NCBI RefSeq assembly: GCF_051020955.1 | Contig: NW_027477084.1 | Span: 36,756 to 100,755 of the forward strand | Source: Megalopta genalis | Lineage: Eukaryota; Arthropoda; Insecta; Hymenoptera; Halictidae | Direction of reading: 5' to 3' | DNA: 64,000 bases | Part shown: positions 39,498 to 52,235 of the stretch, in pieces | Position numbering within the stretch: position 1 is the stretch's first letter | How the letters are laid out: the number at the start of each line of letters is the position of its first letter | Notes under the pieces: generated by a model | What the model was told of the DNA's origin: nothing | Databases searched by the model: none | Seen by the model: only the letters and a program-made list of their open reading frames with translations | Made by a program: the position numbers and the translations under genes

Positions 39498-40545
39498 TAG
39501 CTACAAATACTTGTGATATACATGATTTAGCTTCAACTGCATGCGAAACAAACGAGCTATCTTCAATTCAATGCGAAGTAGAAGGCTTTGCTTCAAATCC
39601 ATGCGAATCAAACGGTTTAGCTCAAATACTTGGGATATACATGGTTTAGATTCAACTGCATGCGAAACAAAGGAGTTAGCTTCAAATCCATGCGAAACAC
39701 ATCATTTAGATTAATATCAATGCGAAGTAGAAAGCTTATCTTCGAATCCATGCGAGACAAATGGTTTAGCTTCAAATATTTGTGATATACATGATTTAGC
39801 TCCAAATGCAGGCGAAATAACGAGTTAGCTCTAAACCCATGCGAAACACATGATTTGGCTTCAAATCAATGCGATGTAGCAGGCTTAGCATCAAATCCAT
39901 GTGAAACACATGATTTAGCTTCAAATCAATGCCAAGACCAAGGCTTATCTTCGAATCAATGCGAAACAAATGGTTTAGCCTCAAATACTTGTGATATACA
40001 TCATTTAGCTTCAAATGCATGCGAAACATTCGAGTTAGCTTCAAATCCAGCGAAAAACATGAATTAAGTTCAAATCAACGGGAAGTAGAAGGCTTAGTTT
40101 TAAATCCACCCGAAACGAAAGATTTAGCTTCAAATACTTGCCAATATAAGTGATATAGCTTCAAATGCAGGCGAAACATACGAGTTACCTTCAGATGCAT
40201 GCGAAACACATGATTTAGCTTCAAATCAATGCGAAGTAGAAGGCTGATATTCGAATCCACACGAAACAGATGGTTTAGCTTCAAATAGTTGTAATATACA
40301 TGATTTAGCAGCAACAGCATGCGAAAGAAACGAGTTAGCTTCAAATCCATGCGAAACACATGATTTGGCTTCAAATGAATGCGAAGTAGAAGGCTTATAT
40401 TCGAATCCATGCGAGACAAATGGTTTAGCTTCAAATACTTGGGATATACATGGTTTAGATTCAACTGCATGAGAAACAAACGAGTTAGCTTCAAATCCTA
40501 GCGAAACACATGATTTAGCTTCAAATCAATGCGAAGTAGAAGGCT
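39498..40545 (+). repeat. Module E, copy 6 (internally deleted)
   Basis: From about 39,610 it follows 25,190-26,120 at offset 14,424. The preceding E portion is joined so that about 600 bp (20 units) are lost relative to E3. The marker CAATGCCAAGACCAAGG is at 39,930. A private change is AACATTCGAG near 40,025. Confidence 0.85.
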
Positions 40546-41820
40546 TAGCTTCAAATCCATGCGAATCAAATGGTATAGTTTCAAATACTTTTGATATACA
40601 TAATTAGATTCAACTGCATGCGAAACAAACGAGGTAGCTTCAAATGAATACGAAACACATGATTTAGCTTAAAATCAATGCGAAGTAGAAGGCTTATCAT
40701 CGAATCAATGCGAAACAAATGGTTTAGCTTCAAATATTTCTGATATACATGATTTAGCTTAAAATGCCGGCGAAACAAGCGAGTTAGCTTCATAGATAAG
40801 CGAAACACATGATTTATCGACAAATTCATGCGAAACACATGGTTTAGCTTAATATTCATGCGAAACAAATGGTTTAGCTTCAAATACTTCTGATATACAT
40901 GATTTAGCTTCAACTGCATGCGAAACAAACCAGTTAGCTTCAAATCCAAGCGAAACACATGATTTAGCTTCAGATCAATGCGAAGTAGAACGCCTAGCTT
41001 CAAATCCATGCGAATCGAATGGTTTAGCTTCAAATACTTGTGATATACATGACTTAGCTTCAACTGCATGCGAAACAAACGACTTAGCTTCAAATCCATG
41101 CGAAACACATGATTTAGCTTCAAGTAAAAGCGAAGTAGAAGGCTGATCTTCGAATCCATGCGAAACAACTGGTTTAGCTTCAAATACTTGTGATATGCTT
41201 GATTTATATTCAAGTGCATGCAAAACAAACGAGTTAGCTTCAAGTCCAAGCGAAACACATGATTATAATTCCAAATCAATGCGAAGTAGAAGGCCTAGCC
41301 TTAAATCCATGGGAACCAAATGGTTTAGCTTCAAATACTTGTGATATACATGATTTAGCTTCAACTGCATGCGAAACACACGCGTTAGCTTCAAATCCAT
41401 GCGAAACACATGATTTAGCTTCAAATCAATGCGAAGTAGAAGGCTGATCTTCGAATCCACACGAAACAGATGGTTTAGCTTCAAATAGTTGTAATATACA
41501 TGATTTAGCAGCAACAGCATGCGAAACAAACGAGTTAGCTTCAAATCCATGCGAAACGCATGATTTAGCTTCAAATCAATGCGAAGTAGAAGGCTTATCT
41601 TCGACTCCATGCGAAACCAATGGAATAGCTTCAAATACTTGGGATTACATGATTCAGATTCAACTGCATGCGAAACAAACGAGCTGGCTTTAAATTTCAG
41701 CGAATCAAATGAGTTAGCTTCAAATCAATGCGAAGTAGAAGGCTGATCTTCGAATCCACACGAAACAGATGGTTTAGATTCAAATACTTGTAATGTACAT
41801 GATTTAGGCTCAACAGCATG
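40546..41820 (+). repeat. Module F, copy 6
   Basis: The last F marker in the window is at 41259. The left part follows 26,121-26,930 (offset 14,424) and the right part follows F5 (34,908-35,466, offset 6,355). After about 41,820 the sequence leaves the F family. Confidence 0.87.
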
Positions 41821-42773
41821 CGAAACAAACGAGTTAGCTTCAAATCCATGCGAAACACAGGATTCAGCTTCAAATCAATGCGAAGTAGAAGGCTGATCTT
41901 CAAATCCATGCCAAACAAATGGTTTAGCTTTAAATACTTGTGATATACATGATTTAGCTTCAACTGCACGCGAAACAAACCAGTTAGCTTCAAATCCATG
42001 AGAAACACATGATTTTGCTTCAAATCAATGCGAAGTAGAAGACTTAGCTTCAAATCCCAGCGAAACAAGTTATTTAGCTTCAAATCAATGCGAAGTTGAA
42101 GGCTTAGCTTCTAATCCTTGCGAATCACATGATTTAGCTTCAAATAAATGCGAAGAGGAAGGCTTAGCTTCAAATCCATGCGAATCAAATTGTTTAGGTT
42201 CAAATACTTGTGATATACATGATTTAGCTTCAACTGCATGCGAAACAAACGATTTAGGTTCAAATCCATGCGAAACACATGATTTAGCTTCAAATCAATG
42301 CGAAGTAGAAGACTTAGCTTTAAATCCATGCGAATCAAATGGTTTAGTTTCAAATCAATGCGAAGTTGAAGGCTTAGCTTCTAATCCTTGCGGATCACAT
42401 GATTTAGCTTCAAATAAATGCGAAGAGGAAGGCTTATCTTCAAATCCATGCGAAACAATTGGTTTTTCGTCAAATACTTGTGATATACATGATTTAGATT
42501 CAACTGCATGCGAAACGAACGAGTTAGCTTCAAATCCAAGCGAAACACATGATTTAGCTTCAAATAAATGCGAAGAGGAAGGCTCAGCTTCAAATCCATG
42601 CGAATCAAATGGTTTAGTTTCAAATAGTTGTGATATACATGATTCAGATTCAACTGCATGCGAAACAAACAAGTTAGCTTCAAATCCATGCGAAACACAT
42701 GATTTAGCTTCAAATCAATGCGAAGTAGAAGGCTTAGCTTCAAATCCATGCATAACAAATGGTATAGCTTCAA
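41821..42773 (+). repeat. Transition between the E/F zone and the 42-54 kb zone
   Basis: Units here include E-like (CACAGGATTCAGC) and G-like (AAATAAATGCGAAGAGG, three times) variants. A local near-repeat of about 240 bp, 8 units, is visible between the GAAGTTGAAGG units near 42,091 and 42,361. No module longer than a few units is shared with the right-hand zone. Confidence 0.75.
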
Positions 42774-45700
42774 ATACTTGTTTCATACATGATTTAGCTT
42801 CAACTGCATGCGAAACCAACGACTTTGCTTCAAATTCAAGCGAAACACTTGTTTCAGCTTCAAATCAATGCGAAGTAGAAGGCATAGCTTCAAGTCCATG
42901 CGAATCAAATGGTTTAGTTTCAAATGCTTGTGATATACATGATTTAGCTTCAACTACATGAGAAACAAACGAGTTATCTTCAAATACAAGCGAAACACAT
43001 GATTCAGCTTAAAATCAATGCGAAGTAGACGGCGTGGTTTCAAATCCATGCGTAACAAATGGTTCAGCTTCAAATACTTGTGATATACATGATTTATATT
43101 CAACAGCAAGCGAAACAAACGAGTTAGCTTCAAATCCAAGCGAAACAGTTGATTTAGCTTCAAATTCATTCGAAGCACATGCTTAATATTCATGCGAAAC
43201 ATATGGTTCAGCTTCAAATACTTGTGATATTCATGACTTAGCTTCAACTGCATGCGAAACAAACGAGTTAGCTTCAAATCCAAGCGAAACACGTGATTTA
43301 ACGTCAAATCAATACGAAGAAGAAGGCTTATCTACAAATACATGCGAAACAAATTGTTTAGCTTCCAATACTTGAGATATACATGATTTAGCTTCAACTG
43401 CATGCCAAACAACGAGTTAGCTGCAAATCCACACGAAATACATGATTTATCTTCAAATCAATGCGAAGTATAAGTCTTAACTTCAAATCCATGCGAAACT
43501 AATGGTTTAGCTTCAAATACTTGCGATATACATGATTTAGCTTAAACTGCATGCGAAACGAACGAGTTAGCATCAAATCCAAGCGAAACACATGATTTAA
43601 CGTCAAATCAATACGAAGAAGAAGGCTTATCTACAAATACATGCGAAACAAATTGTTTAGCTTCCAATACTTGAGATATACATGATTTAGCTTCAACTGC
43701 ATGCCAAACAACGAGTTAGCTTTAAATCCATGCGAAACACATGATTTAGCTTCAAATCAATGCGAGACACATGATTTAGATTAATATCAAAGCGAAGTAG
43801 ATGGCTTATCTTCAAATCCTAGCGGAACACTTGATTTAGCTTCGAATCAATGCGAAGTAGAAGGCTTAGCTTCAGATCCATGCGAAACAAATGGTTGAGA
43901 TTCAAATACTTGTTTTGTACATGATTTAGCTTCAACAGCATGCGAAACCAGCGAGTTAGCTTCAAATCCAAGCGAAACATATGATTCAGCTTCAAATCAA
44001 TGCGAAGTAGAAGGCTTCGCTTCAAATCCAAGCGAAATAAATGATTTACCTTCAAATACTTGTGATATAAATGAAATAGATTGAAATGCATGCGAAACAA
44101 ACGAGTTTGCTTCAAATCCAAGCGAAAAACATGATTTAGTATCAAGTCAACCCGAAGTAGAAGGCTTAGCTTCTAATCCATGCGAAACAAATGGTTCAGC
44201 TTCAAATACTTGTGATATACATGATTTATATTCAACAGCAAGCGAAACAAACGAGTTAGCTTCAAATCCAACCGAAACACTTGATTTAGCTTCAAATTCA
44301 TTCGAAGCACATGCTTAATATTCATGCGAAACATATGGTTCAGCTTCAAATACTTGTGATATTCATGATTTAGCTTCAACTGCATGCGAAACAAACGAGT
44401 TAGCTTCAAATCCATGCGAAACACACGATTTAGCTTCAAATCTATGCGAAATAGAAGGCTGATCATCGAATCCATGCGAAACAAATGTATTAGCTTCAAA
44501 TATGTGTGATATACATGATTTTGCTTCAAATGCAGGAGAAACAAACGAGTTAGCTTCAAATCCACACGAAATACATGATTTAGCTTCAAATCAATGCGAA
44601 GTATAAGGCTTATCTTCAAATCCATGCGAAACTAATGGTTTAGCTTCAAATACTTGCGATATACATGATTTAGCTTCAACTGCATGCGAAACGAACGAGT
44701 TAGCTTCAAATCCAAGCGAAACACGTGATTTAACGTCAAATCAATACGAAGAAGAAGGCTTATCTACAAATACATGCGAAACAAATTGTTTAGCTTCCAA
44801 TACTTGAGATATACATGATTTAGCTTCAACTGCATGCCAAACAACGAGTTAGCTGCAAATCCAAGGGAAACACATGATGTAGCTTCAAATCCATGCGAAA
44901 CAAATGGTTCAACTTCAGATACTTGCGATATAAGTGATATAGTTTCAAATGCAGACGAAACAAATGAGTTAGCTTCAAATCCATGCGAAACACATGGTTT
45001 AGCTTGAAATCAATGCGAAGTAGAAGGCTTAGCTTCAAATCCATGCGGACTGAATGAATAAGTTTCAAATACTTGTGATATACAAGACTGAGCTTCAACT
45101 GCATGCGAAACAAACGAGTTAGCTTCAAATCCAATCGAAACACATAATTTAGCTTCAAATCCATGCGAAACACATAATGTAGCATCAAATCAATGAGAAG
45201 TAGAAGGCTTAGCTTCAAATCCATGCGAAACGAATGGTTTAGCTTCAAATACTTGTGACATTCATAATTAAGCTTCAACTGAATGCGAAGCAAGCGAGTT
45301 AGCTTCAAATACAAGCGAAATACATGATTTAGCTCAAATCAATGCGATGTAGGAGGCTTATCTTCAAATCTATGCGAAACAAATGGTTTAGCTTCAAATA
45401 CTTGTGATATACATAATTTAGCTTCAACTGCATGCGTTGCAATCGAGTTAGCATCAAATACAAGCGAAACACATGATTTAGCTTCAAATCAATGCGAAGT
45501 AGATGGCTTATCTTCAAATCCAGGCGAAGAAAATGATTTTCCTTCAAATACTTGCGGTTTAAATGAAATAGCTTCAAATGCAGTCGAAACAAACGAGTTA
45601 GCTTTAAATCCATGCGAAACACATGATTTAGCTTCAAATCAATGCGAGTCACATGATTTAGATTCAAATCAAAGCGAAGTAGACGGCTTATTTGAAATCC

Positions 45701-46811
45701 TATCGGAACACTTGATTTAGCTTCGAATCAATGCGAAGTAGAAGGCTTGGCTTCAAATCCATGCGAAACAAATGGTTTAGATTCAAATATTTGTTTTATA
45801 CATGATTTAGCTTCAACTGCATGCGAAACCAACGAGTTAGCTTCAAATCCAAGCGAAAGATATGATTTAGCTGCAAATCAGTGCGAAGTAGAAGGCTTCG
45901 CATCAAATCCAAGCGAAATAAATGAGTTACCTTCAAATACTTGCGATATAAATGAAATAGATTGAAATGCATGCGAAACAAACGAGTTTGCTTCAAATCC
46001 AAGCGAAAAACATGATTTAGTATCAAGTCAACGCGAAGTAGAAGGCTTAGCTTCTAATCCATGCGAAACAAATGGTTTAGCTTCAAATACTTGTGATATA
46101 TATGATTTATATTCAACAGCAAGCGAAACAAACGAGTTAGCTTCAAATCCAAGCGAAACACAACATTTATATTCACATCAATGCGAAGTAGAAGGAATAG
46201 CTTCAAATCCATGCGAATCAACCGGTTTAGCTTCAAGCACTTGTGATATTCATGATTTCGCTTCAACTGCATGCGAAACAAACGAGCTAGCTTCAAATCC
46301 ATGCGAAGTAGAAGGCTGATATTCGAATCCATGCGAAACAAATGGTTTTGCTTCAAATACTTGTGATATACATAATTTAGCTTCAACTGCATGCGAAGCA
46401 AGCGAGTTAGCTTCAAATACAAGCGGAATACATGATTTAGCTTCGAATCAATGCGAAGTAGAAGGCTTAGCTTCAGATCCATGCGAAACAAATGGTTGAG
46501 ATTCAAATACTTGTTTTGTACATGATTTAGCTTCAACAGCATGCGAAGCCAGCGAGTTAGCTTCAAATCCAAGCGAAAGATATGATTTAGCTTCAAATCA
46601 ATGCGAAGTAGAAGGCTTCGCTTCAAATCCAAGCGAAATAAATGAGTTACCTTCAAATACTTGTGATATAAATGAAATAGATTGAAATGCATGCGAAACA
46701 AACGAGTTTGCTTCAAATCCAAGCGAAAAACATGATTTAGTATCAAGTCAACCCGAAGTAGAAGGCTTAGCTTCTAATCCATGCGAAACAAATGGTTTAG
46801 CTTCAAATACT
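42774..46811 (+). repeat. Third-zone HOR modules, left part
   Basis: A new set of variants appears: TTGTTTCATACATGA, TTATATTCAACAGCAAGCG, CAATACGAAGAAGAAGG and CCGTGC-poor units. Pieces recur farther right: 42,955-43,160 at +9,303, 43,155-43,725 at +6,436, 44,190-45,400 at +8,171 (with 90 bp lost in the right copy) and 45,425-46,225 at +4,969. Several units are one base short (for example AAACAACGAG near 43,410 and 43,708), so the register changes more often than in the E/F zone. Confidence 0.85.
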
Positions 46812-49531
46812 TGTGATATACATGATTTATATTCAACAGCAAGCGAAACAAACGAGTTAGCTTCAAATCCAAGCGAAACACATCATTTATATTCACATCA
46901 ATGCGAAGTAGAAGGAATAGCTTCAAATCCATGCTAATCAAACGGTTTAGCTTCAAATACTTGTGTTATTCTTGATTTAGATTCAAGTGCTTACGAAACA
47001 AACGAGTTAGCTTCAAATCCATGCGAAACATATGATTTAACTCCAAATCAATGCGAAGTAGAAGGCTGATCTTCAAATCCATGCGAAACAAATGGTTTAG
47101 CTTCAAATACTTGTGATATACATGATTCAGGTTCAACTGCATGCGAAACAAACGAATTAGCTTCAAATACAAGCGAAACACATGATTCAGCTTCAAATCA
47201 ATGCGAAGTAGAAGGCACAGTTTCAAATCCATGCGAAACAAATAGTTCAGCTTCAAATACTTGTGATACTCATGATTTAGCTTCAACTGCATGCGAAACC
47301 AAACGAATTAGCTTCAAATCCTTTCGATACACATGATTTAGCTTCAAATTCATTCGAAACACATAGTTTAGCTTAATAATCATGCCAATCAAATGGTTCA
47401 GCTTCAAATACTTATGATATACGTGCTTTAGCTTCAAATGCAGACGAAACAAACGTGTTACCTACAAATCCTTTCGAAACACATGATTTAGCTTCAAATC
47501 AATGCGAAGTAGAAGGCTTAGCTTCAAATCCATGCGAAACAAATGGTATAGCTTCAAATACTTGTTTCATACATGATTTAGCTTCAACTGCATGCGAAAC
47601 CAACGACTTTGCTTCAAATTCAAGCGAAACACTTGTTTCAGCTTCAAATCAATGCGAAGTAGAAGGCATAGCTTCAAGTCCATGCGAATCAAATGGTTTA
47701 GTTTCAAATGCTTGTGATATACATGATTTATATTCAACAGCAAGCGAAACAAACGAGTTAGCTTCAAATCCAAGCGAAACACATCATTTATATTCACATC
47801 AATGCGAAGTAGAAGGAATAGCTTCAAATCCATGCTAATCAAACGGTTTAGCTTCAAATACTTGTGTTATTCTTGATTTAGATTCAAGTGCTTACGAAAC
47901 AAACGAGTTAGCTTCAAATCCATGCGAAACATATGATTTAACTCCAAATCAATGCGAAGTAGAAGGCTGATCTTCAAATCCATGCGAAACAAATGGTTTA
48001 GCTTCAAATACTTGTGATATACATGATTCAGGTTCAACTGCATGCGAAACAAACGAATTAGCTTCAAATACAAGCGAAACACATGATTCAGCTTCAAATC
48101 AATGCGAAGTAGAAGGCACAGTTTCAAATCCATGCGAAACAAATAGTTCAGCTTCAAATACTTGTGATACTCATGATTTAGCTTCAACTGCATGCGAAAC
48201 CAAACGAATTAGCTTCAAATCCTTTCGATACACATGATTTAGCTTCAAATTCATTCGAAACACATAGTTTAGCTTAATAATCATGCCAATCAAATGGTTC
48301 AGCTTCAAATACTTATGATATACGTGCTTTAGCTTCAAATGCAGACGAAACAAACGTGTTACCTACAAATCCTTTCGAAACACATGATTTAGCTTCAAAT
48401 CAATGCGAAGTAGAAGGCTTAGCTTCAAATCCATGCGAAACAAATGGTATAGCTTCAAATACTTGTTTCATACATGATTTAGCTTCAACTGCATGCGAAA
48501 CCAACGACTTTGCTTCAAATTCAAGCGAAACACTTGTTTCAGCTTCAAATCAATGCGAAGTAGAAGGCATAGCTTCAAGTCCATGCGAATCAAATGGTTT
48601 AGTTTCAAATGCTTGTGATATACATGATTTATATTCAACAGCAAGCGAAACAAACGAGTTAGCTTCAAATCCAAGCGAAACACATCATTTATATTCACAT
48701 CAATGCGAAGTAGAAGGAATAGCTTCAAATCCATGCTAATCAAACGGTTTAGCTTCAAATACTTGTGTTATTCTTGATTTAGATTCAAGTGCTTACGAAA
48801 CAAACGAGTTAGCTTCAAATCCATGCGAAACATATGATTTAACTCCAAATCAATGCGAAGTAGAAGGCTGATCTTCAAATCCATGCGAAACAAATGGTTT
48901 AGCTTCAAATACTTGTGATATACATGATTCAGGTTCAACTGCATGCGAAACAAACGAATTAGCTTCAAATACAAGCGAAACACATGATTCAGCTTCAAAT
49001 CAATGCGAAGTAGAAGGCACAGTTTCAAATCCATGCGAAACAAATAGTTCAGCTTCAAATACTTGTGATACTCATGATTTAGCTTCAACTGCATGCGAAA
49101 CCAAACGAATTAGCTTCAAATCCTTTCGATACACATGATTTAGCTTCAAATTCATTCGAAACACATAGTTTAGCTTAATAATCATGCCAATCAAATGGTT
49201 CAGCTTCAAATACTTATGATATACGTGCTTTAGCTTCAAATGCAGACGAAACAAACGTGTTACCTACAAATCCTTTCGAAACACATGATTTAGCTTCAAA
49301 TCAATGCGAAGTAGAAGGCTTAGCTTCAAATCCATGCGAAACAAATGGTATAGCTTCAAATACTTGTTTCATACATGATTTAGCTTCAACTGCATGCGAA
49401 ACCAACGACTTTGCTTCAAATTCAAGCGAAACACTTGTTTCAGCTTCAAATCAATGCGAAGTAGAAGGCATAGCTTCAAGTCCATGCGAATCAAATGGTT
49501 TAGTTTCAAATGCTTGTGATATACATGATTT
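46812..49531 (+). repeat. 901-bp HOR in three tandem copies
   Basis: Copies begin at about 46,812, 47,713 and 48,614, and the last ends near 49,531. The period is 30 units plus one base. The extra base sits in GAAACCAAACGAATT, once per copy (near 47,297, 48,198 and 49,099). Reading the three copies side by side I saw no base difference. Left and right flanks both diverge at once, so the array is almost exactly three units long. A diverged relative lies at about 51,040-51,824 (offset 4,249 from copy 1). Confidence 0.92.
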
Positions 49532-49930
49532 AGCTTCAACTACATGAGAAACAAACGAGTTATCTTCAAATACAAGCGAAACACATGATTCAGCTTCAAA
49601 TTCATTCGAAGCACATGCTTAATATTCATGCGAAACATATGGTTCAGCTTCAAATACTTGTGATATTCATGACTTAGCTTCAACTGCATGCGAAACAAAC
49701 GAGTTAGCTTCAAATCCAAGCGAAACACGTGATTTAACGTCAAATCAATACGAAGAAGAAGGCTTATCTACAAATACATGCGAAACAAATTGTTTAGCTT
49801 CCAATACTTGAGATATACATGATTTAGCTTCAACTGCATGCCAAACAACGAGTTAGCTGCAAATCCACACGAAATACATGATTTATCTTCAAATCAATGC
49901 GAAGTATAAGTCTTAACTTCAAATCCATGC
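49532..49930 (+). repeat. Third-zone units right of the 901-bp array
   Basis: The segment starts with the same ACTACATGAGAAAC unit as 42,950 and then, after losing the units between, continues as 43,155-43,490 (offset 6,436). It carries GAAGTATAAGTC near 49,909 and the short unit AAACAACGAG near 49,846. Confidence 0.82.
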
Positions 49931-52235
49931 GAAACTAATGGTTTAGCTTCAAATACTTGCGATATACATGATTTAGCTTCAACTGCATGCGAAACGAACG
50001 ATTTAGCATCAAATCCAAGCGAAACACGTGATTTAACGTCAAATCAATACGAAGAAGAAGGCTTATCTACAAATACATGCGAAACAAATTGTTTAGCTTC
50101 CAATACTTGAGATATACATGATTTAGCTTCAACTGCATGCCAAACAACGAGTTAGCTGCAAATCCAAGGGAAACACATGATGTAGCTTCAAATCCATGCG
50201 AAACAAATGGTTCAACTTCAGATACTTGCGATATAAGTGATATAGTTTCAAATGCAGACGAAACAAATGAGTTAGCTTCAAATCCATGCGAAACACATGG
50301 TTTAGCTTGAAATCAATGCGAAGTTGAAGGCTTCAAATCCATGCGGACTGAATGAATAAGTTTCAAATACTTGTGATATACAAGACTGAGCTTCAACTGC
50401 ATGCGTTGCAATCGAGTTAGCATCAAATACAAGCGAAACACATGATTTAGCTTCAAATCAATGCGAAGTAGATGGCTTATCTTCAAATCCAGGCGAAGAA
50501 AATGATTTTCCTTCAAATACTTGCGGTTTAAATGAAATAGCTTCAAATGCAGGCGAAACAAACGAGTTAGCTTTAAATCCATGCGAAACACATGATTTAG
50601 CTTCAAATCAATGCGAGACACATGATTTAGATTCAAATCAAAGCGAAGTAGACGGCTTATTTGAAATCCTATCGGAACACTTGATTTAGCTTCGAATCAA
50701 TGCGAAGTAGAAGGCTTGGCTTCAAATCCATGCGAAACAAATGGTTTAGATTCAAATATTTGTTTTATACATGATTTAGCTTCAACTGCATGCGAAACCA
50801 ACGAGTTAGCTTCAAATCCAAGCGAAAGATATGATTTAGCTGCAAATCAGTGCGAAGTAGAAGGCATCGCATCAAATCCAAGCGAAATAAATGAGTTACC
50901 TTCAAATACTTGCGATATAAATGAAATAGATTGAAATGCATGCGAAACAAACGAGTTTGCTTCAAATCCAAGCGAAAAACATGATTTAGTATCAAGTCAA
51001 CGCGAAGTAGAAGGCTTAGCTTCTAATCCATGCGAAACAAATGGTTTAGCTTCAAATACTTGTGATATATATGATTCATATTCAACAGCAAGCGAAACAA
51101 ACGAGTTAGCTTCAATTCCAAGCGAAACGCAACATTTATATTCACATCAATGCGAAGTAGAAGGAATAGCTTCAAATCCATGCCAATCAAACGGTTTAGC
51201 TTCAAATACTTGTGTTATTCTTGATTTAGATTCAAGTGCTTACGAAACAAACGAGTTAGCTTCAAATCCATGCGAAACATATGATTTAACTCCAAATCAA
51301 TGCGAAGTAGAAGGCTGATCTTCGAATCCATGCGAAACAAATGGTTTAGCTTCAAATACTTGTGATATACATGATTCAGGTTCAACTGCATGCGAAACAA
51401 ACGAGTTAGCTTCAAATACAAGCGAAACACATGATTCAGCTTCAAATCAATGCGAAGTAGAAGGCACAGTTTCAAATCCATGCGAAACAAATGGTTCAGC
51501 TTCAAATACTTGTGATACTCATGATTTAGCTTCAACTGCATGCGAAACCAAACGAATTAGCTTCAAATCCTTTCGATACACATGATTTAGCTTCAAATTT
51601 ATTCGAAACACACAGTTTAGCTTAATAATCATGCCAATCAAATGGTTCAGCTTCAAATACTTATGATATACATGCTTTAGCTTCAAATGCAGACGAAACA
51701 AACGAGTTACCTACAAATCCTTTCGAAACACATGATTTAGCTTCAAATCAATGCGAAGTAGAAGGCTTAGCTTCAAATCCATGCGAAACAAATGGTATAG
51801 CTTCAAATACTTGTTTCATACATGATTCAGCTTCGACTGCATGCGAAACACATGATTTAGCTTCAAATCAATGCGAAGTAGAAGGCTTATCTTCGAATCC
51901 ACACGAAACAGATTGTTTAGCTTCGAATACTTGTGATACACGTGATTCAGCTTCAACTGCAAGCGAAACAAACGAATTAGCTTCAAATACAAGCGAAACA
52001 CATGATTCAGCTTCAAATCAAGGCGAAGTAGAAGGCTTAGTTTCAAATCCATGCGAAACAAATGGTTCTGCTTCAAATACTTGTGATACTCATGATTTAG
52101 CTTCATCTGCATACGAAACCAACGACTTTGCTTCAAATTCAAGCGAAACACTTGTTTCAGCTTCAAATCAATGCGAAGTAGAAGGCATAGCTTCAAGTCC
52201 ATGCGAATCAAATTGTTTAGTTTCAAATGCTTGTG
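49931..52235 (+). repeat. 2.3-kb segment duplicated at 61.7 kb, copy 1
   Basis: It recurs at 61,696-64,000 with a constant offset of 11,765 bp, and the second copy runs off the window. The only difference I noticed is AGAAGGCTTGG near 50,711 against AGAAAGCTTGG near 62,476. Both copies share a five-base loss near 50,330 and 62,095 (GAAGGCTTCAAATCC), absent from the related stretch at 45,030. The internal part 50,394-51,194 also resembles 45,425-46,225. Confidence 0.92.
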
